Origin: Agrobacterium larrymoorei
Lineage (GTDB): Bacteria; Pseudomonadota; Alphaproteobacteria; Rhizobiales; Rhizobiaceae
NCBI RefSeq assembly: GCF_013322225.1
Contig: NZ_JAAMFB010000003.1
Span: 124,001-188,000 of the forward strand
Length of the DNA stretch: 64,000 nt
Direction of reading: 5' to 3'
Shown: positions 31,188 to 40,846 of the stretch, in pieces
How the letters are laid out: every line of letters begins with the position of its first letter
Numbering within the stretch: the first letter of the stretch is position 1
Program-made: the position numbers and the translations under genes
Notes under the pieces: generated by a model
What the model was told of the DNA's origin: nothing
What the model saw: the letters and a program-made list of their open reading frames with translations, nothing else
Database searches by the model: none

Positions 31188-31607
31188 ATGACTGAAAATA
31201 AGAAGAAGCCTAACCCGATTGACATTCACGTCGGGAGCCGCATCCGCCTACGCCGCACCATGCTGGGAATGAGCCAGGAAAAGCTCGGTGAAAGCCTCGG
31301 CATCACCTTCCAGCAAATTCAGAAATATGAAAAAGGCACGAACCGCGTCGGCGCCAGCCGGTTGCAGAACATTTCTGCCATTTTGAACGTCCCGGTTTCT
31401 TTCTTCTTCGAAGACGCGCCGGGCGATCATCCTACGTCTGCGACGGGCATGGCGGAAGCGTCCAGCTCGAACTACGTGGTAGACTTCCTGTCGTCTTCGG
31501 AAGGGCTCCAGCTCAACCGCGCCTTTGTAAAGATCAGCGATCCGAAGGTCCGTCGTCGTATCGTCGATCTGGTGAAGGCTTTGGCGGCCGAAGCGGACGT
31601 CGAGTAA
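31188..31607 (+). CDS. phrR: XRE-family transcriptional regulator, PhrR-like
   Basis: This 139-residue regulator has an N-terminal Cro/CI helix-turn-helix: MLGMSQEKLGESLGITFQQI followed by QKYEKGTNRVGASRLQNISA. A short C-terminal region follows (VDFLSSSEGLQLNRAFVKI). This form is very conserved in rhizobia and their relatives. ATG 31188 has an AGGAC ribosome site; an in-frame ATG at 31149 would add 13 unconserved residues. The position between lnt and metK matches the acid-induced phrR of Sinorhizobium, so the name is given by context. A good terminator follows at 31637. Confidence 0.82.
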   Translation: MTENKKKPNPIDIHVGSRIRLRRTMLGMSQEKLGESLGITFQQIQKYEKGTNRVGASRLQNISAILNVPVSFFFEDAPGDHPTSATGMAEASSSNYVVDFLSSSEGLQLNRAFVKISDPKVRRRIVDLVKALAAEADVE

Positions 31608-31636
31608 GCGCTTCCCTTATTGCAATGAGAATTGAA

Positions 31637-31661
31637 AACGGCTCTTCGGGGCCGTTTTTTA
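31637..31661 (+). terminator. Rho-independent terminator after phrR
   Basis: AACGGCTC (31637-31644) and GGGCCGTT (31649-31656) form an 8-bp stem with one G-T pair, closed by a TTCG tetraloop and followed by TTTT. It separates phrR from metK. Confidence 0.88.
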
Positions 31662-31780
31662 TTGCCTAATCTTTCGGTAGGAATTCCGATATAAAGATAT
31701 ATTTATGTCGTTCTGTCCTTGTTTTTCTCGTCCAAGATGATAACCAAGCCGACAGACCTGTTCTTTGAGGGGAATCCCGC

Positions 31781-33046
31781 ATGCGCGCCAATTACCTGTT
31801 CACCAGCGAATCCGTTGCTGAAGGTCATCCTGATAAGGTTTGTGACCGTATCTCCGATGAAATCGTGGATCTGATCTATCGCGAAGCCGCCAAGACCGGC
31901 GTCGATCCATGGACCGTGCGCATCGCCTGCGAAACGCTTGCCACCACCAACCGAGTCGTCATCGCTGGTGAAGTGCGCGTTCCCGATACGCTTCTGAAGA
32001 AGGACAAGGACGGCAATGTCGTGAAGGATGCTTCCGGCCATCCCGTCATCAATCCGTCGAAGTTCAAGTCTGCCGCCCGCAAGGCGATCCGCGACATCGG
32101 CTACGAGCAGGACGGTTTCCACTGGAAGACGGCGAAGATCGATGTGCTTCTGCACCCGCAGTCTGCCGATATCGCGCAAGGCGTCGATAACGCATCCGAC
32201 AAGCAGGGTGACGAAGGCGCTGGCGACCAGGGTATCATGTTCGGTTACGCCTGCAAGGAAACGCCGGACCTGATGCCGGCACCGATCTATTATTCCCACC
32301 GCATTCTCCAGCTCCTCGCAGACGCTCGCAAGAGCGGCGAGGGTGAGGCTGCAAAGCTCGGCCCCGACGCCAAGAGCCAGGTGACGGTCCGTTACGTGGA
32401 TGGCAAGGCTGCAGAAGCGGTCTCCATCGTGCTGTCCACCCAGCATCTCGACGCAAGCTGGGACTCCAAGAAAGTTCGCGCCGTCGTTGAGCCTTATATC
32501 CGCGAAGCTCTGGGCGACCTCAAGATCGCCGATGATTGCCAGTGGTACATCAACCCGACCGGCAAGTTCGTGATCGGCGGCCCGGATGGTGACGCTGGCC
32601 TGACGGGCCGCAAGATCATCGTGGACACCTATGGCGGTGCTGCCCCTCACGGTGGTGGTGCATTCTCCGGCAAGGATACGACCAAGGTCGACCGTTCGGC
32701 TGCATATGCTGCGCGCTACCTCGCCAAGAACGTTGTGGCTGCGGGTCTCGCAGAACGCTGCACGATCCAGCTTTCCTACGCCATCGGCGTCGCACAGCCG
32801 TTGTCGGTCTATGTCGACCTGCACCAGACGGGCAAGATCAGCGAAGATGAAGTCGAAGCCGCGATCCGCAAGGTCATGGACCTTTCGCCATCGGGCATCC
32901 GCCGCCACCTCGACCTCAACAAGCCGATCTACGCAAAGACCTCCTCCTACGGTCACTTCGGCCGCAAGGCTGGCCGCGACGGGTCCTTCTCCTGGGAGAA
33001 GATCGACCTTGTAAAGCCGCTCAAGGAAGCGTTGAAGGCCGCTTGA
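31781..33046 (+). CDS. metK: S-adenosylmethionine synthetase
   Basis: MetK makes SAM from methionine and ATP, the donor for the many methyltransferases in this window. The 421-residue protein shows [28 protein letters not shown], the phosphate loop [19 protein letters not shown] and a C-terminal [15 protein letters not shown]. The sequence TTTGAGGGGAATCCCGC before the ATG supplies the ribosome site. The leader from the phrR terminator is about 120 bases; I do not recognise a known SAM riboswitch in it. trmB follows after a hairpin-bearing gap. Confidence 0.97.
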   Translation: MRANYLFTSESVAEGHPDKVCDRISDEIVDLIYREAAKTGVDPWTVRIACETLATTNRVVIAGEVRVPDTLLKKDKDGNVVKDASGHPVINPSKFKSAARKAIRDIGYEQDGFHWKTAKIDVLLHPQSADIAQGVDNASDKQGDEGAGDQGIMFGYACKETPDLMPAPIYYSHRILQLLADARKSGEGEAAKLGPDAKSQVTVRYVDGKAAEAVSIVLSTQHLDASWDSKKVRAVVEPYIREALGDLKIADDCQWYINPTGKFVIGGPDGDAGLTGRKIIVDTYGGAAPHGGGAFSGKDTTKVDRSAAYAARYLAKNVVAAGLAERCTIQLSYAIGVAQPLSVYVDLHQTGKISEDEVEAAIRKVMDLSPSGIRRHLDLNKPIYAKTSSYGHFGRKAGRDGSFSWEKIDLVKPLKEALKAA

Positions 33047-33095
33047 GGCTTGCTATCAACGGTCAATTAAGAGATACGGTCTCACGAACTTTGAA

Positions 33096-33131
33096 GCCCG
33101 CGCAGTGCCGATGAAACGGTAAGGCGCGGGT
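33096..33131 (+). repeat. GC-rich inverted repeat between metK and trmB
   Basis: GCCCGCGC (33096-33103) pairs with GCGCGGGT (33124-33131), with one G-T pair. An inner CCG/CGG pair could extend it. It is followed by TTCGTCTATTTTA. It may be a weak terminator for metK or a structured leader for trmB; the 20-base loop region is large for a terminator. Confidence 0.45.
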
Positions 33132-33158
33132 TCGTCTATTTTACTAAAGTGAGAGACA

Positions 33159-33857
33159 ATGACGGAAGAGCGGCGTTCACGGTCGACGGAAGCGTTCTAT
33201 GGAAGACGCAAGGGCAAGCCCTTGCGCAGCCAGCAGGTTGTGTCCATTGAGAACCTCCTGCCGCTCTTGAAGGTGGATCTCTCCACACCGCCGCCAACGC
33301 CGCTTGCCGCGCTTTTTCCCGCCGACGTGAAGTCGATCCGCCTCGAGATCGGCTTTGGTGGTGGTGAGCATCTGGTACACCGCGCCGCCGAAAATCCCGG
33401 CACGGGTTTCATCGGCGTCGAGCCTTTCGTCAATTCCATGGCGAAGCTGTTGGGCGCTGTGCAAGAAAAAGAATTGATGAATATCCGGCTCTATGACGAC
33501 GATGCCACGCAACTGCTTGACTGGCTGCCGGATGCATCACTCGACCATATCGATCTGCTCTATCCAGATCCATGGCCGAAGAAGAAGCACTGGAAGCGTC
33601 GTTTCGTGTCGGACGTCAATCTTGCGCGCTTTCACCGGGTGCTGAAGCCTGGAGCGAAATTCTGCTTCGCCTCCGATATCGACACCTACATCAACTGGAC
33701 GCTACAGCATTGTGTCCGCCACGGCGGGTTCGAGTGGCAGGCAAAGACCTCCGCCGACTGGCTGACGCCCTACGAAAACTGGCCCGGCACGCGTTACGAG
33801 AACAAGGCGAAACGCGAAGGCCGCAGTTCCGCCTATCTGACTTTCCTGAAGGTCTAA
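33159..33857 (+). CDS. trmB: tRNA (guanine-N7-)-methyltransferase TrmB
   Basis: TrmB makes m7G46 in tRNA variable loops. The 232-residue protein has the SAM motif [20 protein letters not shown] and the family signature [18 protein letters not shown]. The C-terminal TKYE-like element appears as [13 protein letters not shown]. The start at ATG 33159 gives a basic leader ([20 protein letters not shown]) that is common in alphaproteobacteria. It follows metK and ends convergently with rbsK over a shared terminator. Confidence 0.95.
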   Translation: MTEERRSRSTEAFYGRRKGKPLRSQQVVSIENLLPLLKVDLSTPPPTPLAALFPADVKSIRLEIGFGGGEHLVHRAAENPGTGFIGVEPFVNSMAKLLGAVQEKELMNIRLYDDDATQLLDWLPDASLDHIDLLYPDPWPKKKHWKRRFVSDVNLARFHRVLKPGAKFCFASDIDTYINWTLQHCVRHGGFEWQAKTSADWLTPYENWPGTRYENKAKREGRSSAYLTFLKV

Positions 33858-33882
33858 AAAGCCCGACAGTCGTCAGGCTTTT
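33856..33882. terminator. Bidirectional terminator between trmB and rbsK
   Basis: AAAAAGCC (33856-33863) and GGCTTTT (33876-33882) with inner GAC/GTC form an A/T-flanked stem, so both strands end in a U-run. It overlaps the trmB stop and the last codons of rbsK. Confidence 0.75.
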
Positions 33883-34772
33883 GCGTCAACTTCCGAAGCA
33901 ACCGGAATAGATGGCTGTGCGCCTTCACGGGTACAGGCCAGCGAACCGGCAACGGCGGCGCGGCGGAGTGCTTTTTCGAAATCGAGACCGGCATCGAGAC
34001 CAGCAGCGAGATAACCGCAGAAGGTGTCGCCTGCGCCCACCGTATCCACCGGCTCTATTTTCAGCCCGGTGGTTTTGAAGACCTTGCCATTGCGGATGGC
34101 GATGACGCCTTCCGCGCCCAGCGTCACGATCAGCGTCTGGCCGGTTTCACCGTGAAGCGCGACGAGTTCCTGTTCACGCGCAGCCGATGATAATTCGCTC
34201 TTGCCGATCAGCAGTTCGAATTCCGTTTCGTTGGCAATGAGGATATCGGCCAGTTTGGACAGGCGCGACGCATCGGCAGTCAGCGGCGCGGTGTTGAAGA
34301 TCGTCGTCACGCGCTTAGCTTTGGCGGCGTTGAACGCTGCTTCGATCGCGTCTGCGGGAATCTCGATCTGGAGCATAAGAATATCGCCCGCGCTCATTTC
34401 CGAGACTGCCCGCTCCGCATCCGAAGGGGAGACGGTGCCATTGGCGGCGGGAATGACGGAGATCATATTCTCACCGCCCTCACCAATGAGGATGACAGCA
34501 GTTCCGGTCGGCTCCGCAACAGTTTTTACGAGCGAGAGGTCGGCCCTCGCATCTCGCAGCAGCGTCAGCGCAGGGGCTGCGAAACTGTCGTCACCGATGG
34601 CACCTGCCATCTTGACCTCTGCACCGGCGCGACGCGCGGCCAGCGCCTGATTGGCACCCTTGCCACCCGCCGCCGTCGAAAAGGCTTTACCGGTCACCGT
34701 TTCGCCTGGCTTAGGCAGGCGCTGCGAGATGGCGACGAGGTCCATGTTTATGGAGCCGAAAACAGTAATCAT
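33873..34772 (-). CDS. rbsK: Ribokinase (PfkB family)
   Basis: This 299-residue sugar kinase phosphorylates D-ribose at O5. The N-terminal PfkB signature is MITVFGSINMDLVAISQRLP with GGKGANQALAARRAGAEV. The catalytic signature is DTVGAGDTFCGYLAAGLD, whose second Asp is the base. ATG 34772 starts the conserved sequence; an ATG at 34814 would add 14 unconserved residues. No ribose transporter is adjacent, so it may serve general ribose salvage, perhaps with the nucleoside hydrolase at 42895-43839. Confidence 0.92.
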   Translation of the reverse strand: MITVFGSINMDLVAISQRLPKPGETVTGKAFSTAAGGKGANQALAARRAGAEVKMAGAIGDDSFAAPALTLLRDARADLSLVKTVAEPTGTAVILIGEGGENMISVIPAANGTVSPSDAERAVSEMSAGDILMLQIEIPADAIEAAFNAAKAKRVTTIFNTAPLTADASRLSKLADILIANETEFELLIGKSELSSAAREQELVALHGETGQTLIVTLGAEGVIAIRNGKVFKTTGLKIEPVDTVGAGDTFCGYLAAGLDAGLDFEKALRRAAVAGSLACTREGAQPSIPVASEVDAKA

Positions 34773-34830
34773 GCGGGCGAACTCATTGAACGACGGTTGA
34801 AAGACGGATGACATTGCTAGCGCATCATGA

Positions 34831-34854
34831 GCGAAATCGGAAATCGATTTTCGC
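34831..34854. repeat. Imperfect palindrome downstream of rmuC
   Basis: GCGAAATCG and CGATTTTCGC flank GAAAT with one bulge. Together with the neighbouring GCATCATGAG it looks like a decayed copy of a palindromic repeat common in rhizobial intergenic DNA. It could act as the rmuC terminator. Confidence 0.4.
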
Positions 34855-34880
34855 GCGTCGTCGAGTGTGCAGCGATTGCG

Positions 34881-36077
34881 CTATTCGTCGTCCACGACTC
34901 GAAGCTTTGCTGCGCCTGAACGCGCATCCGCTATGCGCCGCAGGTTTTCCGCCTCAAGGTGCTGAATATCCTTGGGCGTGGGTGAAAAATCGAGGCTTTC
35001 GATTTTCGATCCACGCGCCAGAACCTTGTCGGACGAGGTCAGCATCATGTCGATGTCTTTTTGCGCCTGCCCGAAGTGGGTTTGCAGCTTGCGCGTCCGC
35101 TCATCGAGGCGCCGCACATCGTCCATCAGAAGCGCGACTTCGCCCTGAATGAGGTGGGCCTGCTCGCGCATCCGCTGGTCCTTCAGAACCGACTGGATGA
35201 CCTGAACCGAGAGCATCAGCAGCGAGGGCGAGACGATGACGACACGAGCGCGGTGGGCACGCTGGACGAGATATTCGAAATGCTGATGTATATCGGCAAA
35301 GATCGATTCCGATGGCACGAATATGAAGGCCGTATCCTGCGTTTCGCCGGTGATCAGGTATTTTTCCGCGACATCGCGGATATGCACTTCCATATCGCGG
35401 CGAAACTGTTGGCTGGCGGCGCGCTTGGCGTCGGGCGATTCATCGGCCTTCAGTGCGTTCCAGGCTTCCAGAGGAAACTTGGCGTCGATCACCAACGGCG
35501 GCGCATTGTTGGGCATCTTGATGGTGCAGTCGGGCCGGAAGCCATTGGAAAGCGTGGGCTGCAACTGGAAAGCGCCTGCGGGCAGGGCATCTGCAATCAG
35601 CGCTTCCATGCGCGCCTGTCCGAAGGCACCACGGGTCTGCTTGTTGGAAAGGATCGCCTGAAGGCCGATCACATCCTTGGCAAGATCCTGGATATTGCCC
35701 TGCGCGGCATCGATGACGGCAAGGCGCTCCTGTAGTTTGCTGAGGTTCTCATGTGTCGAGCGCGTCTGTTCCGTCAGGGTCGTGCCAAGCCGCTGCGACA
35801 TGCCATCGAGACGTTCGTTCAGCGTCTGGCTCATCTCGTTCTGGCGGGCCGAAAACGTATCGGCCATCGCGGCGATACGGCCCTGCAACTCCGCTTGGGT
35901 TTTCAGAAGTTCGGCCAAATCGTTCCGGGATTGATCCGGAACGGCTGGTTTCCGCATTATGAAGATGGCGACGACCAGCACGATCAACACCAGCGCCAGA
36001 ATCAGCGCGCCGACCGATATGTGGACCGTTCCGAAACTGAAAGCCGTGCTGCCGAGCGCATTGAGATCGATGTTCAT
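34881..36077 (-). CDS. rmuC: DNA recombination protein RmuC
   Basis: This 398-residue protein has an N-terminal membrane helix (ALILALVLIVLVVAIFIM, about 27-44) and a coiled coil (about 60-140). The RmuC nuclease-like domain follows, with VIDAKFPLEAWNAL and DTAFIFVPSESIFADIHQHF. RmuC limits inversions between short inverted repeats in E. coli and is predicted to be a PD-(D/E)XK nuclease. It lies between rbsK and the divergent def gene. Confidence 0.93.
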   Translation of the reverse strand: MNIDLNALGSTAFSFGTVHISVGALILALVLIVLVVAIFIMRKPAVPDQSRNDLAELLKTQAELQGRIAAMADTFSARQNEMSQTLNERLDGMSQRLGTTLTEQTRSTHENLSKLQERLAVIDAAQGNIQDLAKDVIGLQAILSNKQTRGAFGQARMEALIADALPAGAFQLQPTLSNGFRPDCTIKMPNNAPPLVIDAKFPLEAWNALKADESPDAKRAASQQFRRDMEVHIRDVAEKYLITGETQDTAFIFVPSESIFADIHQHFEYLVQRAHRARVVIVSPSLLMLSVQVIQSVLKDQRMREQAHLIQGEVALLMDDVRRLDERTRKLQTHFGQAQKDIDMMLTSSDKVLARGSKIESLDFSPTPKDIQHLEAENLRRIADARSGAAKLRVVDDE

Positions 36078-36217
36078 GAGCCAATCTAACAGATTAATTC
36101 TGATTCGTACAAAACAAGAACACGTCCACGGCGAAAATGAGTCCTCGTCACAGCCTTCGTGTTGAAAAGCGTCGTGTTTTTTGTTTCCTCCGCGTTTCAG
36201 ATGCGTTATGGGAAGCC

Positions 36218-36730
36218 ATGACCATCAAGCCTCTTATCATTTTGCCCGATCCGCTGCTGCGCCAGCAATCCAAGCCCATCGAGACGGTGGATTCCGAGAT
36301 TGTGCGTCTGGCAGACGACATGCTGGAAACCATGTATGACGCGCCGGGCATCGGCTTGGCCGCGATCCAGATCGGCGTGCCGCGCCGCATGCTGGTGATC
36401 GATGTTTCGCGTGAGGACGAGGATAAAAAGCCGGTCGTCTTCATCAACCCGGAAATCCTCAAGGTTTCGGATGATGTCTCGACCTACGAAGAAGGCTGCC
36501 TTTCGATCCCGGATTACTACGCCGAAGTCGAACGCCCCGCTTCGCTGACGGTGGGTTACATCGACCGCGATGGCAAGCAGCAGACGGTTGAGGCCGACGG
36601 CCTTTTGGCAACATGTTTGCAGCACGAAATCGATCATCTGAACGGCGTCCTGTTCATCGACCATATTTCCCGCCTCAAGCGTGACATGGTCATCAAGAAA
36701 TTCACCAAGGCAGCCCGCGCCAAGATCTGA
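36218..36730 (+). CDS. def: Peptide deformylase
   Basis: Def removes the formyl group from nascent proteins. The 170-residue enzyme has all three motifs: [18 protein letters not shown] and [12 protein letters not shown], which supply the metal ligands Cys and two His. ATG 36218 gives the normal N-terminus [16 protein letters not shown]; a longer in-frame start at 36137 would add an unconserved 27 residues. It is the first gene of def-fmt-truA, pairing removal and addition of the formyl group. Confidence 0.97.
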   Translation: MTIKPLIILPDPLLRQQSKPIETVDSEIVRLADDMLETMYDAPGIGLAAIQIGVPRRMLVIDVSREDEDKKPVVFINPEILKVSDDVSTYEEGCLSIPDYYAEVERPASLTVGYIDRDGKQQTVEADGLLATCLQHEIDHLNGVLFIDHISRLKRDMVIKKFTKAARAKI

Positions 36731-36781
36731 TCGGGTTGGCCGCAAGGCCGTCTAGACGAACCGGCAGGGCAGGGGGCGGAC

Positions 36782-37717
36782 ATGGCTCTTCGCATCATCT
36801 TCATGGGAACGCCGGACTTTTCCGTGCCGACACTGCGCGCGCTGGTCGATGCCGGTCATCAGGTCGTGGCAGTCTACACACAGCCGCCGCGCCCCGGCGG
36901 TCGTCGCGGGCTCGATTTGCAGAAGTCGCCCGTGCATCAGGCCGCCGAACTGCTCGGCATCCCGGTCCTGACGCCGCTGAATTTCAAGGCGCAAGAAGAC
37001 CGCCAGCAGTTTATCGAATTCAACGCCGATGTGGCCGTGGTCGTCGCCTATGGCCTACTGTTGCCGGAAGCGATTTTGAACGGCACGCGGCTTGGCTGCT
37101 ATAACGGCCACGCGTCGCTGCTGCCCCGCTGGCGCGGTGCGGCCCCCATTCAGCGCGCCATCATGGCGGGCGATGCCGAGACCGGCATCATGGTGATGAA
37201 GATGGAAAAGGGGCTGGACACCGGCCCTGTGGCGTTGACGGCGAAGATCACCATCACCGAAAACATGACGGCAGGCGAGCTGCACGACGGCTTGATGCTG
37301 GCGGGTAGCCGCCTGATGCGCGAGGGCATGCAGAAGCTGGAAGACAACGATCTGCCGCTTGAGGCTCAGGCCGAAGAGGGCGTGCTTTATGCCGCCAAGA
37401 TCGACAAGGGCGAAACGCGCATCGGTTTCTCTAAGCCTTCTCAGGATGTGCACAACCACATTCGCGGCCTCTCGCCCTTTCCCGGCGCATGGTTTGAAAT
37501 GGACATCAACGGCAAGCCGGAACGTGTGAAGGTGCTGGCGAGCGAGCTTGCCACCGGCATGGGCGAGGCGGGTTCCATTCTCGATGACGCTTTGACGGTT
37601 GCCTGCGGAAGCGGCGCGGTGCGTCTCGTTCGCTTGCAGAAGGCAGGCGGAAAGCCGATGCTGGCGGCAGATTTCCTGCGGGGAACGCCTGTGCCGCCCG
37701 GCACGAGGCTCGGCTGA
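36782..37717 (+). CDS. fmt: Methionyl-tRNA formyltransferase
   Basis: Fmt formylates initiator Met-tRNA using 10-formyl-THF. The 311-residue protein starts [20 protein letters not shown]. The catalytic loop region is [20 protein letters not shown] with the conserved Asn and His. It also has the C-terminal OB-like domain ([20 protein letters not shown]). It follows def by 51 bases, and its stop overlaps the truA start (TGATG). Confidence 0.97.
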   Translation: MALRIIFMGTPDFSVPTLRALVDAGHQVVAVYTQPPRPGGRRGLDLQKSPVHQAAELLGIPVLTPLNFKAQEDRQQFIEFNADVAVVVAYGLLLPEAILNGTRLGCYNGHASLLPRWRGAAPIQRAIMAGDAETGIMVMKMEKGLDTGPVALTAKITITENMTAGELHDGLMLAGSRLMREGMQKLEDNDLPLEAQAEEGVLYAAKIDKGETRIGFSKPSQDVHNHIRGLSPFPGAWFEMDINGKPERVKVLASELATGMGEAGSILDDALTVACGSGAVRLVRLQKAGGKPMLAADFLRGTPVPPGTRLG

Positions 37718-38523
37718 TGCCGCGTTTCCGCATGACCGTGGAATATGACGGCACGCCTTATTACGGCTGGCAGCGTCAGGCTGTCGGTCCCTCGGTTCAG
37801 GCCGCGCTCGAAACTGCTATTCTGTCCTTGACCAAGGAAACGGTCAGCATTCGCGGTGCGGGGCGAACGGATTCCGGCGTTCATGCCAGAGGGCAGGTGG
37901 CCCACGTCGATCTTTCGCGTGACTGGCAGCCCTATAAGCTGCGCAACGCCCTAAACGCCCATCTGGCGATGGCGGCTGAGGCTGTCTCGGTTCTGGATGT
38001 TGAAGCGGTTACCGAAGATTTCGATGCCCGCTTCTCGGCCACTCGTCGCCATTACCTCTACCGCATCATCTGCCGCCGCTCGCGCCTTGCGTTGGAACAC
38101 AAACGCGCATGGTGGGTGGCGAAGGATCTGGACCATGAGGCCATGCATGCGGCAGCGCAGATGCTGGTGGGGCGGCATGATTTTACCACCTTCCGCTCCG
38201 CCCATTGTCAGGCGAACAGCCCGGTCAGAACGTTGGACAGGCTGGATGTGACGCGCGACGGCGATCTCATCGAAATCCGCGCGACCGCCCAGAGTTTTCT
38301 GCATAACCAGATTCGGTCTTTCGCCGGTACGCTGAAAATGGCAGGCGAGGGCGCAATGACGCCGGATGATGTGCGGGCCGCCCTCGAAGCTCGGGATCGC
38401 AAGGCTTGCGGCCCGGTCGCGCCGCCGGAAGGGCTCTATTTCATGCAGGTGGATTACCCGGACGTCATACCGCCATGGCTGCCGAGAACGGAGACAGTTA
38501 ATGACGGTGACGATCTATCATAA
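37717..38523 (+). CDS. truA: tRNA pseudouridine synthase TruA
   Basis: TruA makes pseudouridine at positions 38-40 of tRNA anticodon arms. The 268-residue protein shows [19 protein letters not shown] at the N-terminus and the catalytic Asp in [33 protein letters not shown] near the C-terminus is typical. Start and fmt stop overlap by one base. Its 3' end overlaps the arsC-like gene by 23 bases. Confidence 0.97.
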   Translation: MPRFRMTVEYDGTPYYGWQRQAVGPSVQAALETAILSLTKETVSIRGAGRTDSGVHARGQVAHVDLSRDWQPYKLRNALNAHLAMAAEAVSVLDVEAVTEDFDARFSATRRHYLYRIICRRSRLALEHKRAWWVAKDLDHEAMHAAAQMLVGRHDFTTFRSAHCQANSPVRTLDRLDVTRDGDLIEIRATAQSFLHNQIRSFAGTLKMAGEGAMTPDDVRAALEARDRKACGPVAPPEGLYFMQVDYPDVIPPWLPRTETVNDGDDLS

Positions 38524-38902
38524 CCCGGCCTGCGGCACCTCCCGCAACACACTCGCCATGATCCGCCAATCGGGCGTGGAGCCGGTGGTCATCGAATATC
38601 TGAAGACGCCGCCATCTCGGCAGGAGATTGTCGATCTGGCCAAGCGGATCGGCGTGCCGCTACGCGCGCTTCTGCGGGAAAAGGGGACGCCCTATGCGGA
38701 ACTGGGTCTTGCCGATGAAGCGTTGAGCGACGACGTACTTCTGGACGCCATCGAAGCCCACCCCATTCTCCTCAACCGGCCCATCGTGGTCACGGAAAAG
38801 GGTGCGCGGCTTTGCCGTCCCTCAGAAGTGGTGTTGGAGATATTGCCGAATGCGGATATCGGCAGCTTCACCAAGGAAGATGGTGAGGTCGTCTCTCGCT
38901 AA
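38501..38902 (+). CDS. arsC: ArsC-family reductase (glutaredoxin-dependent arsenate reductase-like)
   Basis: This 133-residue thioredoxin-fold protein starts [20 protein letters not shown], with the ArsC catalytic cysteine at position 11. The downstream [20 protein letters not shown] carries the conserved arginine motif. It matches the plasmid R773 ArsC type, which uses glutathione and glutaredoxin. There is no ars operon here; the gene overlaps truA by 23 bases in another frame. Arsenate may not be its everyday substrate. Confidence 0.88.
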   Translation: MTVTIYHNPACGTSRNTLAMIRQSGVEPVVIEYLKTPPSRQEIVDLAKRIGVPLRALLREKGTPYAELGLADEALSDDVLLDAIEAHPILLNRPIVVTEKGARLCRPSEVVLEILPNADIGSFTKEDGEVVSR

Positions 38903-38912
38903 TTTCTCCTCC

Positions 38913-39027
38913 CTCATCCCTGTGCCTGTCACAGGGATCCAGTCGTCGCGCGTCTGCGCAGCGCTAAGAGTCTTCCCGCCCAAAGACTTGGGCTGGCTGG
39001 ATTCCTGTGACAAGCACAGGAATGAGG
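38913..39027. repeat. Long intergenic inverted repeat (second family)
   Basis: CTCATCCCTGTGCCTGTCAC (from 38913) is mirrored by GTGACAAGCACAGGAATGAG (ending 39027), each extended inward by GGATCCAG and CTGGATT. The core of about 55 bases separates the arms. It differs in sequence from the GTCATCCTCGGG family but shares its design of palindromic ends. It lies between convergent genes and may act as a terminator. Confidence 0.75.
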
Positions 39028-39054
39028 TGAGATGCGGAGGATTGCCGTGCAAAA

Positions 39055-39651
39055 TCAGCTCGGATAAACACCCAGAAACCGCTGTAACACCTCTGACAAA
39101 ATCATGCCGGGAACGAGCAGCGTCATCACCAGCGCGGTGACGAGCAGCGGCTGGTCGCGCACGAAGAATTTGACGATGCGCGAGAAGGTGAAGACCAGCG
39201 TCAGCAGCAGCGTGAACCACAGGATCGCCACCAGCCCCTGAAGTGCGGGCAGAAGCAGCGCAATCAGGATCAGTCCCGCATAGGCATAGGAAAATGGCAG
39301 CGACAGCCAGTTCGCCACGACAACGAGTGCCGGAAACTTTTCACGCGCGTTGAAGGCGGCAAGCAGCAGTCCGATCAGGACCAGCGGCACCATCCAGCAG
39401 ATGGCCTCCACCAGCGCCAGCCGGAAAAAGAATATCCCGCCGGTGCGTGTTCCCTCGGGCAGCACGGAAACGTAGGCCTCGTGCCACCAGTACCAGGAAA
39501 GCGCCATGGACGGCAGGCACCAGAGTGCGGCATAAAACGACCGCGACATGCCGCGCGGGCTCAGATCCAGATGCTTCGCGCCTTCGGGATTGCCGAGAAA
39601 CAGCAACCAAAGGCCACGCAGATAATAGGCGACCTCACTCCGTGGCGGCAT
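39055..39651 (-). CDS. Conserved multi-pass membrane protein, function unknown
   Basis: The protein has about 198 residues and roughly five hydrophobic segments, for example [40 protein letters not shown] and [18 protein letters not shown]. The N-terminus ([20 protein letters not shown]) suggests a cytoplasmic amphipathic region. I do not recognise a catalytic motif. The start ATG 39651 lies within the last codons of dapE (17-base overlap), implying translational coupling with dapE. A tie to diaminopimelate or cell-wall synthesis is only guilt by association. Confidence 0.75.
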   Translation of the reverse strand: MPPRSEVAYYLRGLWLLFLGNPEGAKHLDLSPRGMSRSFYAALWCLPSMALSWYWWHEAYVSVLPEGTRTGGIFFFRLALVEAICWMVPLVLIGLLLAAFNAREKFPALVVVANWLSLPFSYAYAGLILIALLLPALQGLVAILWFTLLLTLVFTFSRIVKFFVRDQPLLVTALVMTLLVPGMILSEVLQRFLGVYPS

Positions 39652-40831
39652 GGGCGAACCAGCGGGTGATGAAGGTCTCATAGATGCGCGTCAGTGTTTC
39701 GAGGTCTGCGACCGATACTCGCTCGTCCACCATGTGCATGGTCTGGCCGACGAGGCCGAATTCCACCACCGGGCAGTAATCCTTGATGAAGCGGGCATCC
39801 GAGGTGCCGCCGGTTGTGGAGAGCTTCGGCTCCGTGCCCGTCACTTCTGCAACCGCGCCGGAGAGCGATGAGATCAGCGCATTGTTGCGCGTCAGGAAGA
39901 CGTGGCTTGGGCGATCTGCCCAGACGATATCGTATTTCACCGGCGCGCGATCCGGGCGCAGCGCGCCGTTTGCGGCTGCCTCATCCAGACGGCGGATGAT
40001 CTCGGCGCGGACGGTTTCGGCAGTCCATGTGTCGTTGAAACGAATGTTGAAGGCGGCGCTCGCCTTGGCCGGAATGACGTTGGTTGCGGCGTTGCCGGTA
40101 TCCACGGTCGTCACTTCCAGATTGGAAGGCTGGAAGTTGTCCGTGCCATTGTCGAATGGCGGGTCCATCAGCGCATGGGTCAGCTGCAGCAGCCCGCGAA
40201 TGGGGTTGTCTGCCAGATGCGGATAGGCTGCGTGGCCCTGCACGCCATGCACGGTGATACGGCCGGATTGCGATCCGCGACGACCGATCTTGATCATGTC
40301 GCCAAGCTGGTCCGGGTTTGTCGGTTCGCCCACAAGGCATGCGTCCCACGTCTCGCCTTTGGCGGCCGCCCATTCCAAGAGCTTGGAGGTGCCGTTGATC
40401 GAGGGGCCTTCCTCGTCGCCAGTGATGAGGAAGGAGACGGAGCCTTCGGGCGCGCCATGCTTTTCGATATGGCGGGCAATGGCGGCCACGAAACAGGCGA
40501 TGCCGCCTTTCATGTCCACAGCACCGCGCCCAAACATCTCACCGCCGGAAATCTCGGCGGAAAAAGGCGGATGCGTCCACGCCGCTTCGTCACCCACGGG
40601 CACGACATCGGTATGGCCCGCAAACATCAGATGCGGACCATCGGTGCCAAGGCGGGCGTAGAGGTTCTCCACGTCCGGCGTCCCGTCTTCCGTCGCCGTC
40701 ACGCGATCCACCGTGAAGCCGAGCGGCGACAGAAGCGTATCGAGCAGCGTCAGCGCGCCACCCTCCGCAGGCGTTACCGAAGGGCAACGGATGAGGGCGG
40801 CGAGATTGGCGACGGGATCGGTAGCAGTCAT
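39635..40831 (-). CDS. dapE: Succinyl-diaminopimelate desuccinylase
   Basis: DapE hydrolyses N-succinyl-LL-diaminopimelate, a late step to lysine and peptidoglycan DAP. The 398-residue M20 metallopeptidase shows the zinc-binding [27 protein letters not shown] and [10 protein letters not shown] with the catalytic Glu. [10 protein letters not shown] and [16 protein letters not shown] near the C-terminus are typical. It follows dapD on the same strand by 15 bases and overlaps the membrane-protein gene. Confidence 0.96.
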   Translation of the reverse strand: MTATDPVANLAALIRCPSVTPAEGGALTLLDTLLSPLGFTVDRVTATEDGTPDVENLYARLGTDGPHLMFAGHTDVVPVGDEAAWTHPPFSAEISGGEMFGRGAVDMKGGIACFVAAIARHIEKHGAPEGSVSFLITGDEEGPSINGTSKLLEWAAAKGETWDACLVGEPTNPDQLGDMIKIGRRGSQSGRITVHGVQGHAAYPHLADNPIRGLLQLTHALMDPPFDNGTDNFQPSNLEVTTVDTGNAATNVIPAKASAAFNIRFNDTWTAETVRAEIIRRLDEAAANGALRPDRAPVKYDIVWADRPSHVFLTRNNALISSLSGAVAEVTGTEPKLSTTGGTSDARFIKDYCPVVEFGLVGQTMHMVDERVSVADLETLTRIYETFITRWFAHAATE

Positions 40832-40846
40832 GGCTTTGGCCTAATG

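Noticed and set aside
31662-31780. SAM-II or SAM/SAH riboswitch before metK
   Set aside because: I looked for the conserved cores and pseudoknot pairing and could not find them, so no riboswitch is called.
38501-38902. Arsenic resistance operon
   Set aside because: Only an ArsC-like gene is present, coupled to truA; no arsR, arsB/acr3 or arsH nearby.
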